This document shows, in pieces, positions 8,095 through 17,045 of a DNA stretch of 33,356 bases. Numbering within the stretch: the stretch's first letter is position 1; the number at the start of each line of letters is the position of its first letter. The position numbers and the translations under genes were made by a program. The notes under the pieces were generated by a model. That model was not told the origin of the DNA. It ran no database searches and saw only the letters and a program-made list of their open reading frames with translations. Origin of the DNA: Rhodothermia bacterium (GTDB lineage Bacteria; Bacteroidota; Rhodothermia; Rhodothermales; UBA2364); NCBI GenBank assembly GCA_017303715.1, contig JAFLBZ010000017.1, forward strand, positions 1-33,356, read 5' to 3'.

Positions 8095-8130
8095 CCCCGC
8101 TTGACTTAATCTGTTGGCGGGGATTTTTTT
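8095..8130 (+). terminator. Intrinsic terminator of the OmpA-HhH operon
   Basis: CCCCGC (8095-8100) pairs with GCGGGG (8117-8122) across a 16-nt loop and is followed by ATTTTTTT. The T-run is on the plus strand only. The hairpin covers the last codons of the opposing gene at 8106-8375. Confidence 0.75.
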
Positions 8131-8375
8131 GTGTGGCTATACCGATTAGAGAAGCGTATTCCCAAACGCAGACATAATTCCTGATATGCCTTTGTACTCA
8201 TCCATCGTTGGCCATCGGTGTAGGCCGGACGTAGGTAATAAGTCCCTTCTCGGTGAAGTGGGGTTCCATAAACACAGCAAAAACGTTCAACGCCATCACC
8301 TTCTCGCCATTTTTTACGTTGCCATGAGCATTTTGCCAATGCCTCCCAGTCCACTTCAGGTTTTATTAATGTCAT
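8106..8375 (-). CDS. Hypothetical 89-aa protein, translationally coupled to upstream lipoprotein
   Basis: I do not recognise this protein. It is rich in Trp, Arg and Tyr, has three or four cysteines (KCSWQ, ERFCCVYG, ELCLRLG), and ends in a polar tail. There is no signal peptide or membrane helix, so it is probably cytoplasmic. Its start codon overlaps the stop of the preceding gene in the arrangement TAATG (8373-8377), which is strong evidence that it is translated and coupled. Its last seven or so codons overlap the terminator hairpin of the convergent OmpA-HhH operon. Confidence 0.6.
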   Translation of the reverse strand: MTLIKPEVDWEALAKCSWQRKKWREGDGVERFCCVYGTPLHREGTYYLRPAYTDGQRWMSTKAYQELCLRLGIRFSNRYSHTKKSPPTD

Positions 8376-8938
8376 TAGAATCTGGGTATTTTTTGCTCGT
8401 CAATCAGGTGGGGACGGTGAAAGTTCCATGCCTCTGCATCCAATAAATACGAACCATCGGACTGAACGCGCCATACCTGAAGGTAATTCGTGACGCGCCA
8501 TTTTAGCCCTTTTTCTGGGGTTGTTTTCCAATAGGCCAAGCCTGTTTCATAGATCATAAACTCATTTCCATTTACGGTAAGGGTTTGTTTCCTAAGGTCT
8601 TTAACGTTGCTTAATTGTTGTTGCCACCAAGAAGTTATGGGTGATCTTCCCATGACAAAGCCATGATATGGTGCGGAAAGGCGGGCTTGTGGGGTGTATA
8701 ATTGCACAATGTTTTCTACACGTCCACTCCGAACGGCCTGTCTAAAAGCGTGATTCCCACGTGCCGTTGCTTCCCGCATGTTTATTGCACCCATCGAAGA
8801 AGGATCCGTTGAAGCGCCACATCCCAGCATCCAAAGGCCAGAAAAGAGCATGAAGAAGACGGATGACGTGATGGACAATGGGCTTGAGCGGCGAGCAGGA
8901 ATTTTATGGCGGCACAAGGTTATAAATGTGTTCCACAT
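8375..8938 (-). CDS. Lipoprotein with SnoaL/DUF4440-like (NTF2-fold) domain
   Basis: The protein has 187 residues. A basic N-terminus (RHKIPARR) and hydrophobic stretch lead to the lipobox WMLGC, lipid-modified at C40. The mature part has the layout of the NTF2-like SnoaL/DUF4440 family: an N-terminal helix (ARGNHAFRQAVRSGRVENIVQLYTPQARL), GRSPITSWWQQQL, then alternating strands ending in NYLQVWRVQSDGSYLLDAEAWNF. Members are small alpha-beta barrels, often with no assigned reaction. It is the first gene of a two-gene unit with the 89-aa protein and is divergent from radC. The family call rests on the pattern, not a search. Confidence 0.7.
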   Translation of the reverse strand: MWNTFITLCRHKIPARRSSPLSITSSVFFMLFSGLWMLGCGASTDPSSMGAINMREATARGNHAFRQAVRSGRVENIVQLYTPQARLSAPYHGFVMGRSPITSWWQQQLSNVKDLRKQTLTVNGNEFMIYETGLAYWKTTPEKGLKWRVTNYLQVWRVQSDGSYLLDAEAWNFHRPHLIDEQKIPRF

Positions 8939-8990
8939 CTTGTCTTAGGGATTTAAATAAAGGCTTTTTTGTCCTACTTACCGACGCATT

Positions 8991-9752
8991 ATGGAAACCG
9001 TTCCCAAGTCAAAAAAATCGCAAGAAGCGCCTCTCGATTCACCCAAAAACGAAAATCGTTATTATTTACCGATCCACCAATGGCATGTATCGGATAGACC
9101 TCGCGAAAAACTCATCACAGGTGGGGTACGGAGTTTATCGGATTCCGAATTAATCGCCCTCATTTTTGGGAATGGAACCACCACGAAAGAAGGGCCTATT
9201 TCTGCCCTACAATTAGGCCAGCATTTGCTTAACCGCCACAAAACCTTGGGTATGTTGTCCCAAAAAGCCATGAACGAACTCACGGAAATTTCTGGTATAG
9301 GGACGGCAAAGGCGGCACAACTGATGGCCGCTTTCGAGATCGGGAAGCGGGTGGAGGCCGAGATTCCGGAAGAATTGCCCAAAGTTACCAGTCCAGAAGA
9401 TATTGCACGTATCTACGGACCTCGGATGCGGGACTTGCCCGTTGAGGTTTTTAGGGTGGTTTTACTGAACAGGGCCAACCGAATTATTGGAGACAAAGAA
9501 ATTCATCGTGGCGGGTTTTCTGCCAGTCTGGTGGATGTCCGTGCGGTTTTCCTCCATGCACTTCAGGAGAAGGCATCGGCCATTATTTGTATGCACAATC
9601 ACCCTTCTGGAAACCTCGAACCAAGCAGAGAGGACATAAAAGTCACCCAGAAATTGGTGGAGGCTGGGAAATTATTGGATATCACGGTTCATGATCATGT
9701 CATCATAGCCGGTAAATCCTTTACATCGCTGGCAACAAAAGGCTTGATGTGA
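8991..9752 (+). CDS. radC: RadC-family JAB1/MPN-domain protein
   Basis: The 253-residue protein has the complete RadC layout: an N-terminal UPF0758 segment (RPREKLITGGVRSLSDSELIALIFG), an HhH motif (LTEISGIGTAKAAQL, about 96-111), and the C-terminal MPN domain with the metalloprotease-type pattern H202-x-H204-(x7)-S212-xx-D215 (MHNHPSGNLEPSRED). The upstream glutamate of the JAMM site is most likely the one in GDKEIHRGG. RadC has been linked to DNA repair, but its biochemical role is not settled. The N-terminal 25 residues are polar and poorly conserved-looking. The METVPK start at 8991 leaves a 52-bp gap to the divergent lipoprotein gene. No mobile element or toxin is next to it. Confidence 0.93.
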   Translation: METVPKSKKSQEAPLDSPKNENRYYLPIHQWHVSDRPREKLITGGVRSLSDSELIALIFGNGTTTKEGPISALQLGQHLLNRHKTLGMLSQKAMNELTEISGIGTAKAAQLMAAFEIGKRVEAEIPEELPKVTSPEDIARIYGPRMRDLPVEVFRVVLLNRANRIIGDKEIHRGGFSASLVDVRAVFLHALQEKASAIICMHNHPSGNLEPSREDIKVTQKLVEAGKLLDITVHDHVIIAGKSFTSLATKGLM

Positions 9753-10001
9753 GTGCGATGAATGATGTGCGTGAAAAATTTGGGTTATCCTCCATAGCGA
9801 ATGCGGCACTGCCTTAATGAAATTGCCATGGGTTTATCAAAATGGACGGTAATACGTATGTTCTGCGAAATATGAGGTTGTGTACCAATGGTGGGCCTCA
9901 AATGTGTAGGTTCTGCTTTTTAAAAGCGGTTAATTGACTTATCTTCCAAGACCTCCCACCTATTCCGCAAAAGCCATACCCATTGTTCCACACCAAACAT
10001 C

Positions 10002-11369
10002 ATGAAAGTTGTCGTTTTAGGGGCTACGCAAATTGGCATCGAAATCGCCCGGATGCTCAGCAACGAAAACCACGAGGTCACGATACTCGATGAATCCGAT
10101 GATCGTTTACAAAATGTACGGGATCAGTTAGAAGTATTTACCCAACAAGGGTACGGAACATCTGTTTCGGATTTGCGGATTGCAGGTGTAAATCGCGCAG
10201 ATTATGTGATTTCTGTGACCGATGACGAGCAGAACAACATCATTGCTTGTATGCTGACCAAACGCATGAACGAACAAGTGCGGACCATTGCTTGTTTGTT
10301 CTCGGCGGAAATGTTTGAACAATCACCCTTTGCCGAATGGGACATAGATTACGTTGTTCATCCGGAAGAAAGTACCGCCAATCAGATTTTACGCCTCATG
10401 CGGCGTGCCGGCGCTACGGATATTACCCCTTTTGCAGATGGACAAGTCATGTTAATTGGGTTACGACTGACGTCTAAAGAGTTGATCAATCAGACGGTAC
10501 GTCAGATGGTGATGAACAACCAACATGCTACCTTTCGATTGGTGGTGGTTCAGCGCAATACCCAAACCTTGATCCCGCAGGCAGATACTATTTTAAAGCG
10601 AAACGACCACCTGTTTTTCCTCGCCAAGTCGGAGGATGTGCCAGCAGTGATTAAATTGACGGGCAATACGGAACAACAGGTACAGGATATTATGATTTTG
10701 GGTAACTCGGATGTGTCTCGGAATGTGGCGCGGGTACTCAACAACCAATATATTGGCGGAGGAAGAGACCGACGCAAACACATTAAACTCATAGAACCAG
10801 ACCGGAATCGTGCAGAGAAAATCTCGAACGAGTTAGAACACGTCTTGATTATCCATTCACCTCTCTACAACATAGATATGCTGACCTCGGAGGGGTTGGA
10901 CAGTGTGGATGTCTTGGTGGCTGTGACCAATGATGCCGAACTCAACTTGATGACCAGCCTTCTTGCGGCACATTATGGCGTAAAGAAAACCATTGCAGGC
11001 GTCTCGCAGAGTAGTTACATCCCTTTGACAAATGCTGTGGACTTAGACTCGATGGTCAATGCCAATTATGCCACCTCGCGAGACATCATGAACTTCATCC
11101 GTAGCCAAGGCCAAAACAGCATTGCAGCCGTTCCTGATGTGGATGCCGAAATTCTGGAATTAATTGCTGGAGAACGGGCATCTATCACAAAAGGCCCACT
11201 CCGCTCGCTGATTTTGCCAAGGGGCATGGTCATTGGGTATGTCCAAAATGGTGACCGTGCAGAAGTTGCAACAGCAAATACCCAAATCCGAGAGGGCGAC
11301 CAAGTTGTCCTTTTTGTGCTACCTCACTTGGTCGAAGAGGCAAGATATTACTTCGAAGGGATTCGTTAG
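10002..11369 (+). CDS. trkA: Trk-type potassium uptake regulator TrkA, double RCK
   Basis: TrkA binds NAD(H) or ATP and gates the TrkH/KtrB potassium channel from the cytoplasmic side. The 455-residue protein has the duplicated layout RCK_N, RCK_C, RCK_N, RCK_C. The first Rossmann turn is VVLGATQIGIEIARML with acidic residue D31 at the end of strand 2 (TILDES); the second is IMILGNSDVSRNVARVL, near residue 232. RCK_C regions are seen around 145-225 and 375-455 (GMVIGYVQNGD, IREGDQVVLFV). The GxGxxG turn is relaxed in both halves (GATQIG, GNSDVS). No trkH lies in the window, so the channel gene must be elsewhere. The stop codon overlaps that of the convergent DinB-like gene. Confidence 0.92.
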   Translation: MKVVVLGATQIGIEIARMLSNENHEVTILDESDDRLQNVRDQLEVFTQQGYGTSVSDLRIAGVNRADYVISVTDDEQNNIIACMLTKRMNEQVRTIACLFSAEMFEQSPFAEWDIDYVVHPEESTANQILRLMRRAGATDITPFADGQVMLIGLRLTSKELINQTVRQMVMNNQHATFRLVVVQRNTQTLIPQADTILKRNDHLFFLAKSEDVPAVIKLTGNTEQQVQDIMILGNSDVSRNVARVLNNQYIGGGRDRRKHIKLIEPDRNRAEKISNELEHVLIIHSPLYNIDMLTSEGLDSVDVLVAVTNDAELNLMTSLLAAHYGVKKTIAGVSQSSYIPLTNAVDLDSMVNANYATSRDIMNFIRSQGQNSIAAVPDVDAEILELIAGERASITKGPLRSLILPRGMVIGYVQNGDRAEVATANTQIREGDQVVLFVLPHLVEEARYYFEGIR

Positions 11370-11917
11370 CGTGCAACAGTGGTCGCATCTGGCGCTACGA
11401 GGATGTTCAGATAGCGCTCGCGAACGACTTGTAAGTGGTGTTCTACATGTCCAGCCATCATGTAAGCAAGGGCACGTACACTGGTCTGATGTCCGTTGGA
11501 AGTCCCCATTCGTGTTGTTTCATCAGGCGTAAGGGAACGCAATAAATCCAGACTACTCCGTCTTAGGTGTATAAAACGGGCAAGGAGAGCTGTCAGTTTT
11601 TGTGTGTTAAATGTGGTATTTGCGACAAAAAGGTTTTCGTCGAAGCCAGACAAATTGGTTTGGTCGCCTCTTGAAATTCGCAGCGCACGATATGCAAATA
11701 TTTGCTCGGTATCATTCAGGTGTCCAAGCACTTCTTTTAGTGTCCACTTACCCTCTGCGTATCGGAAATGGGTTATTTCATCGGATAGACCACCAAAAAC
11801 CAACTGAACTTCTCCCATTTGTGCTTTACAGGTGCGCATTAAATCGCCATGTCCGATAGCCAACTGCACATAATGATCGAAATACGGTGCGTATTCGCTT
11901 GATGTAGGGGGTGTCAT
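11366..11917 (-). CDS. DinB-like / DUF664-type metal-binding four-helix protein
   Basis: The 183-residue protein has the DinB-superfamily pattern: YAEGKWTLKEVLGHLNDTEQIFAYRALRISRGD, with H66 as first metal ligand, and AYMMAGHVEHHLQVVRERY, where H157 with H160 or H161 supplies the rest. Such proteins are four-helix bundles, and some members are thiol (bacillithiol or mycothiol) transferases. The reaction of this one cannot be told from sequence. Its stop (TAA, complement of 11366-11368) shares the tetranucleotide TTAG with the trkA stop, so the two convergent genes overlap by 4 bp with no terminator visible between them. Confidence 0.85.
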   Translation of the reverse strand: MTPPTSSEYAPYFDHYVQLAIGHGDLMRTCKAQMGEVQLVFGGLSDEITHFRYAEGKWTLKEVLGHLNDTEQIFAYRALRISRGDQTNLSGFDENLFVANTTFNTQKLTALLARFIHLRRSSLDLLRSLTPDETTRMGTSNGHQTSVRALAYMMAGHVEHHLQVVRERYLNILVAPDATTVAR

Positions 11918-11971
11918 AAGGGATAAATTTAGGGGAAGGATTTTTTAATATACAATAGGATTGGCCCAAAT

Positions 11972-13792
11972 ATGACAACAAAAATTAACCGCTTGGCTTT
12001 TTGGTCTGTGCTTTTTATGCTGGGTACTTTTTTTCTGAATAGGGCTATGGCACAAGAAGGGGGCGCACCAAGGTATTTTCCTTATTCTGGATCTGTGAAT
12101 GCCCTCATTGTCTTGGTACAAACCCAAGAAGACCGGTTCGAGCATTGTGTGCAATACACCCATAACGAGGGTGGCGTACCAAAATATAAAGAAGTTCCCC
12201 ATCAAATTTTTTGCAGAAAGCAAGGGAGTGGTTTAAATCAATGGGAAATAGGTGCATACCAATCTTGGACGAATGATCCGCGTACTGAGTGGCCTTTGGA
12301 TACCTTAGACGTCTTGCTCAATCGTCGGAAATTGCCTTTCTGGGCCACCGAAGGTCGTTTGATTGATGCTCCCAGATCATCTAAAGTGACACAAGGCTCC
12401 CTTACGGATTTTTATCGGTTGATGTCTGGAGGTCGCTTTAATTTTCGGGGCATGGTCTATCCGTATGTCTATGTTCACGGAAAACCAGAAAAAGCCTATT
12501 TTGATGAACCAAACCCCTTTACTAATGGCGTAGTAAAAATGGCACACGAAGTGATATCCTTTGTTGGAAAGCATCCAGAAAACATTCCTTTGGACGATGC
12601 CAATCTGTGGGACACGTATCAAAATGGAAAAGGCAACGATCGCAGGCCAGATGGTAATTTCGATATGATCATTTTGGTATATCGGTTCAATTCTTTTCGG
12701 ATGGTGATCCAAGGAAGTGGGATTAGTTCTTTTGGCACGTCAGGCGGGGAAGATGGCTTTGCCGTTTCGCCATTACGCTTGGGCGCACTGAAGGTCATCG
12801 AAGGGTATCCGCATGGTTCTGGTGTGATTGCACGGGGAAATTCACACAAAGAAGCCATGCGGGTGATTGTTCACGAAATCGGGCATCGGTATTATGGTGG
12901 GCATACGAATTCAGCATTTGATGTGATGGGTTACGGATCTTATGCGTTTTATGGAGCTGGCAATCGTTTGGATTTGGGATGGGCAAAGGTGGATACGCTT
13001 GATGTCGCGGAAATGCGCAAATCTGGAAAAAATGTGCAACGCCTTTCTTTGGGTGGTTTATCGTCGGGAAGTGTCCTTCGGATTATAGATGGATCGCCTC
13101 AATGTGGTGATCTGGTGGTGGAAGCCCGACTTTGGGACAATTTCTTTGATCGGCCCGCCAATGGTCATAATGCCGATGGAGATGGGGGTGATGCTTTTCT
13201 ACCAGAAGAAGGTTTGTATATCCATAAGGCCGCTGGCGAAAATTGTGGAGGCGATCCTTATAACAGTATGGAAAATACCGGCTTAGAAATCCATCATAAA
13301 CAACTGTTTGTCGAAGGAACGAAAGGCCCACTCTCACATCCTGCTTTTGGCATTGGAGAGGTGTATTCTCCAATGTCGGCGATGCGATTCCCCTTTTACC
13401 GTCATCCTACCTTAGATATGGGCTTGGGTATTGCACACATTAAGCGTGTCGGACAGGGTTTTCGATTCTCGGTTTATCCAGATTATCTCCGATACAAAAG
13501 CGCCGTCGCTAAGCCGCTCCGTGGTCCCTTGGCCTTAGACGAAGATTCTGTTGCACGTAACGAATCCAATGTATGGACGCTTGGAGGGACTTTTTCCCTA
13601 AAAGAAAGTCTCCAGCTTAAAGTACCTACTCGGTTTTTGTTTTTGCCGAATGCACAAATCCAATTTCAAGAAGGTCAATATTTGGAAGTGACCTGCTCCG
13701 ATGGTCAAGGGATACCCCAAAAGCAGATGATCCGTGCATATAGGAAACCGTGGAGTTGGCTTAAACCAATCCTCGAAGGGAAGTGCCCATAA
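11972..13792 (+). CDS. Secreted zinc metalloprotease with HEIGHxxxxxH site (M6-like)
   Basis: This exported protein has 606 residues, with a signal peptide ending at about AMA-Q28. The active site is H301-E302-x-x-H305 with a further H311 (VHEIGHRYYGGH), and a met-turn-like DVMGYGS around M319. This is the metzincin arrangement and fits the M6 immune-inhibitor-A-like peptidases. An upstream region (RLIDAPRSSKVTQGSLTDFYRLMSGGRF, about 130-155) resembles the segment that precedes catalysis in M6-type proteins. Cysteines are few (C59, C81 and four later ones) and could form disulphides outside the cell. No type IX C-terminal domain is evident: it ends in WLKPILEGKCP. The ATG at 11972 is the only start giving a signal peptide. 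It runs divergently from the DinB-like gene. Confidence 0.8.
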   Translation: MTTKINRLAFWSVLFMLGTFFLNRAMAQEGGAPRYFPYSGSVNALIVLVQTQEDRFEHCVQYTHNEGGVPKYKEVPHQIFCRKQGSGLNQWEIGAYQSWTNDPRTEWPLDTLDVLLNRRKLPFWATEGRLIDAPRSSKVTQGSLTDFYRLMSGGRFNFRGMVYPYVYVHGKPEKAYFDEPNPFTNGVVKMAHEVISFVGKHPENIPLDDANLWDTYQNGKGNDRRPDGNFDMIILVYRFNSFRMVIQGSGISSFGTSGGEDGFAVSPLRLGALKVIEGYPHGSGVIARGNSHKEAMRVIVHEIGHRYYGGHTNSAFDVMGYGSYAFYGAGNRLDLGWAKVDTLDVAEMRKSGKNVQRLSLGGLSSGSVLRIIDGSPQCGDLVVEARLWDNFFDRPANGHNADGDGGDAFLPEEGLYIHKAAGENCGGDPYNSMENTGLEIHHKQLFVEGTKGPLSHPAFGIGEVYSPMSAMRFPFYRHPTLDMGLGIAHIKRVGQGFRFSVYPDYLRYKSAVAKPLRGPLALDEDSVARNESNVWTLGGTFSLKESLQLKVPTRFLFLPNAQIQFQEGQYLEVTCSDGQGIPQKQMIRAYRKPWSWLKPILEGKCP

Positions 13793-13793
13793 A

Positions 13794-13818
13794 AAAAGCC
13801 GAGGCTTAGTCGGCTTTT
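13794..13818. terminator. Bidirectional intrinsic terminator between convergent genes
   Basis: AAAAGCCGA (13794-13802) pairs with TCGGCTTTT (13810-13818) across a 7-nt loop. On the minus strand a run of seven T follows the stem, a strong terminator for the PBP gene. On the plus strand four T follow, ending the protease transcript. The A side begins inside the protease stop codon. Confidence 0.8.
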
Positions 13819-13829
13819 GGGTGCTCTAA

Positions 13830-16157
13830 TTACCAATCAAATCGGCGTTCCTCGGCGGGTGCTGGCGTTGGAGGCGGTGTAAATCTTTGCTGGCCTTCCG
13901 AACCCGCTTTTGGCTTCGCATTGTTCTGGTTCCTCGGACGAGGCTTCCAGAATCCTTTTGCCCCATACGAGTTATAAACTTGTTTTACCGTGTTTTTTGG
14001 TGGTTTATAATTTTGTGGTTTGGTAAACTTACGTGTAGAGACCAATTGTTCATCAATTAGGCGTTTAAAATAGTCGCCTACAACGCGCATACCTGTGCGT
14101 GCGCCTTGTCCCCATGAACCACTCAAGGTAACCCGCCGATCGTTAAAACCGACCCAAGAACCCATTACCACATCAGGGTGCATCATCATGAACCAGCCAT
14201 CGGAGGCTTCTTGGGTGGTTCCTGTTTTGCCGGCAATATCATAACTGCCCGAAATTCCGAATGATCCGCGCAAACTCTTTGCCGTTCCCTGCGAGATAAC
14301 CCCACGGAGTACATCCACAACCGTATAGGCGGTATTGGGGTTTAGAACTTCACGGTAGGTGGGATAAAAGTCTGCAATGACGTTTCCATACCGGTCTTGG
14401 ATTTGTTTAATGGGGGTGGCCAAGTGTAAGATGCCTCCACTGGCAAAAGACGTATAAGACTGCGCCATTTCCAATAGGGTCACCTCGCCGGTTCCAAGGG
14501 CCATTGCTGGAGAAGGGATTACATTTTTATAGCTTTCGTTTACCCCAAGGTCTTGTGCATATTTTACAAATTTCCTTGATCCAACCTTGCAGGCCAATTG
14601 TGCAGTTACGGTATTGAGGGATTTAACGAGTGCGGTTTTAAGAGGTACATAGGCGCCACTTCCGCGACTTCCAGAGTTTTTAGGCTGCCAACGTCCCGCA
14701 CCTTCGCAGTTTAGGGTAACTGCCGCATCAATAAATTTATAGTCCAGACCAAAACCATTTTCCCATGCGGTTGCATAGACAAAGGGTTTAAAGGTGGAGC
14801 CGGGCTGCCTTTTTGCGATACCTACGTGGTCGTATTGGTCAATCGAAAAGTCACGTCCACCGACCCAAGCCCGAATAAAGCCATTATTGGGGTCTATCGC
14901 CACCAAGCCCAATTCAATTCTGGTTTTGGTCGTTCGCAAAGAGTCCATAAAAGCTGTGTCTTTGCGTAATTGTTGTAAGGCATTTTCCTCGCCCAATTTC
15001 TTTTTAAGAAGGCGATAATTTTGCGTTTCTTTGATAAACTCGGTGAGATCTCTTGAGTTTTCAAAACGGCTTCTGGGGTGTTCGCTGTTGGAAATGCCTT
15101 GTAAGAACGTTCCTTGTTTGTCTGCTGCTTGCTCGGCGGCTTCTTGCATCTGGGAGTCTAAGGTTGTAATGATGCGAAGGCCATCGGTATAAATGTTATA
15201 GCCCTTGTCTTTGCTCCACTCATCTAGCCATTGACGGACGTATTCCGCAAAGTATGGCGCAAAGTTGCTCTGGGGTGTCACCCGTTGGATGTTTACGCGA
15301 ATGGCTTCCTCTTTGGCTGTAGCGGCTTCGTCGGGCTTGATAAAACCTTGTTCTACCATTAAATCCAGAACGGTATTCCGGCGACGTGTACAAAGCTCTA
15401 ACCGATCGTCGCGTGCGGGGTTGTAAAGGAAGGGATTTTGCAACATGCCAACCAACAATGCGCTCTCTGCCAAAGTGAGGTCTTTTTGTGATTTGGTGAA
15501 GTATGTGCTTGCAGCAGCCTCAATCCCGTGTGCGTCGTACATGTAGGCCGTGGTATTTAGGTAAAGCTCAATAATTTCATCTTTGGTATAATTGCGTTCC
15601 AACTCAATGGCCGTCATCATCTCTTTGAGCTTTCGGGTAAAGGTTTTGGCACGTCCAATTTCTTCATACATATTCCGCGCCAATTGTTGTGTGATGGTAG
15701 ATCCTCCTTGCGATTTCCCTTGCGCCCATTTAAAAGGGAGTGAAAGCGTACTCTGCAAGTCAATTCCCCAATGGTCAAAAAAGCGTTTATCCTCAGTAGC
15801 GATCAAAGCCTTACGGACGTATGGGGATACACTTTCCAACTCTACCCATTTCCTGTTTGCTTTGATAAAACGTGCCATCTCTTTGCCATCTTGCGAATAA
15901 ACAATGGAGGCCAAGTTGATTTTTGGATTTTGGAGGTCGTCTAAGGAAGGCAAATCGTTTACCATAAAAATCATAAAGATGGTAACAATGAGCGAACAAA
16001 AGGCAATAAAGCCAGCTACCGAGGCCACGCCAAGCAACGCCAATTGTTGAATGCGTTCTTTTTGACGGGCTTCAGATCCAAGATGACGACGTTCTGGATC
16101 GTTAAAATAGCGACGCAGTTCTTCCTGCGTATATTCGGTTGGTGAAGATCCCCACAT
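13830..16157 (-). CDS. Bifunctional penicillin-binding protein 1A (class A PBP)
   Basis: This enzyme polymerises lipid II and cross-links peptidoglycan at the inner membrane. The 775-residue protein has a cytoplasmic N-terminus (TQEELRRYF), a membrane anchor at about 41-66, a GT51 glycosyltransferase domain with catalytic E122 (ATEDKRFFDHWGID) and the QGGSTITQQLARN motif (150-162), then a transpeptidase domain with S454-T-F-K457 (GSTFKPF), S513-L-N515 and K644-T-G646 (AGKTGTT). All catalytic residues are intact. The tail after about residue 715 is Pro-, Lys- and Asn-rich and disordered-looking, ending in a PPPTPAPAEERR segment. It starts 5 bp after the LpxH-like gene, so both are probably one operon serving the envelope. 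Confidence 0.96.
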   Translation of the reverse strand: MWGSSPTEYTQEELRRYFNDPERRHLGSEARQKERIQQLALLGVASVAGFIAFCSLIVTIFMIFMVNDLPSLDDLQNPKINLASIVYSQDGKEMARFIKANRKWVELESVSPYVRKALIATEDKRFFDHWGIDLQSTLSLPFKWAQGKSQGGSTITQQLARNMYEEIGRAKTFTRKLKEMMTAIELERNYTKDEIIELYLNTTAYMYDAHGIEAAASTYFTKSQKDLTLAESALLVGMLQNPFLYNPARDDRLELCTRRRNTVLDLMVEQGFIKPDEAATAKEEAIRVNIQRVTPQSNFAPYFAEYVRQWLDEWSKDKGYNIYTDGLRIITTLDSQMQEAAEQAADKQGTFLQGISNSEHPRSRFENSRDLTEFIKETQNYRLLKKKLGEENALQQLRKDTAFMDSLRTTKTRIELGLVAIDPNNGFIRAWVGGRDFSIDQYDHVGIAKRQPGSTFKPFVYATAWENGFGLDYKFIDAAVTLNCEGAGRWQPKNSGSRGSGAYVPLKTALVKSLNTVTAQLACKVGSRKFVKYAQDLGVNESYKNVIPSPAMALGTGEVTLLEMAQSYTSFASGGILHLATPIKQIQDRYGNVIADFYPTYREVLNPNTAYTVVDVLRGVISQGTAKSLRGSFGISGSYDIAGKTGTTQEASDGWFMMMHPDVVMGSWVGFNDRRVTLSGSWGQGARTGMRVVGDYFKRLIDEQLVSTRKFTKPQNYKPPKNTVKQVYNSYGAKGFWKPRPRNQNNAKPKAGSEGQQRFTPPPTPAPAEERRFDW

Positions 16158-16162
16158 ATGGT

Positions 16163-16933
16163 CTAAATGTTATTCACGTTCTGTTGGTGGTAGGTTGTCA
16201 AACGTTCGACGGCTCCGTTTTTCCATGCGTTCAACGAAACTTCATCTGTGGTTAATACCGCAAAAGTTCTGTTTTTATACCAAAATCCGGTGTTCACGTA
16301 CAAACCATGTGCAAACACGTCGAGTTCGGTTTTATGGCTATGGCCCATAGCAACCAGATCACATTGATGCTGCATAAGGAGGTTCTTTGCGGCTGTCCTT
16401 AGGGCATCGATGGTTTTGGGCTGGGTTCGGTTGTTCAATTTTATCAAACTAAACCGCCGCGCAAGGGCAAAGCCCAGATCGCCAGGGAGTAGGTTTTTGT
16501 ACAAAGTTGTGGGTAAAGGATGTCTGAGAACGGGTCTTAAAAACCGATAAAAACCTTTTGAGGATTCAAAAAGGTCGCCATGTGTCAGAAATACCTTCTT
16601 CCCAAAAAAGAATTCTATAAGATAATCAAAAAATACTGATATGCCCAATTCAGATTCAAAGTAATTGAGGTGCCAAGGGTCTCTATTTCCCACAATATAC
16701 CGAATTTCTAATCCAGCATCGGCATGGTGGGCTAAAGCACCCAATAAACGGGTTGCTCCTTTGGGAATTAAATGGCGGTATTCAATGAACTGCTCAAAAA
16801 GGTCGCCAAGGAGATAAACTTTAGCGTTGTTTTTGGCCGCAAAGGTCAATAATTGCACCAAGTCCCGCTCGGCATTGGGGTCTGTATGACGGCCACCACG
16901 CCCCAAATGTACATCAGAAACAAGAATAACCAT
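16163..16933 (-). CDS. lpxH: UDP-2,3-diacylglucosamine diphosphatase (LpxH-like calcineurin phosphoesterase)
   Basis: LpxH hydrolyses UDP-2,3-diacylglucosamine to lipid X in lipid A synthesis at the inner-membrane surface. The 256-residue protein carries the ordered metallophosphoesterase motifs: D7-V-H9 (SDVHLG), G43-D44 (LLGDLFE), N83-R84-D85 (GNRDPW), H118-G-D120 (THGD) and H198-S-H200 (MGHSHK). The GNRD variant, instead of the general GNHD, is usual for LpxH of the E. coli type. The body (YRHLIPKGATRLLGALA, HADAGLEIRYIVGNRD) matches the Bacteroidota-type LpxH layout that I remember. Its presence implies LPS. The last codons sit 5 bp before the PBP1A start. Confidence 0.8.
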   Translation of the reverse strand: MVILVSDVHLGRGGRHTDPNAERDLVQLLTFAAKNNAKVYLLGDLFEQFIEYRHLIPKGATRLLGALAHHADAGLEIRYIVGNRDPWHLNYFESELGISVFFDYLIEFFFGKKVFLTHGDLFESSKGFYRFLRPVLRHPLPTTLYKNLLPGDLGFALARRFSLIKLNNRTQPKTIDALRTAAKNLLMQHQCDLVAMGHSHKTELDVFAHGLYVNTGFWYKNRTFAVLTTDEVSLNAWKNGAVERLTTYHQQNVNNI

Positions 16934-17045
16934 AGGGGTTGGTAGCCGAAGTTAGATTTTTGACGGCTTTGTAACGTTTTTGTGGAACGATTTTGTTCTA
17001 AACTTGTTAATGACGCTAAAATATAAAACTTCTTTCCTACCGTAC

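Noticed and set aside
9753-10001. tRNA or small RNA in the radC-trkA gap
   Set aside because: No cloverleaf, GGTTCGA-type arm, hairpin or T-run could be found; only a weak TTGACT-like promoter candidate near 9935.
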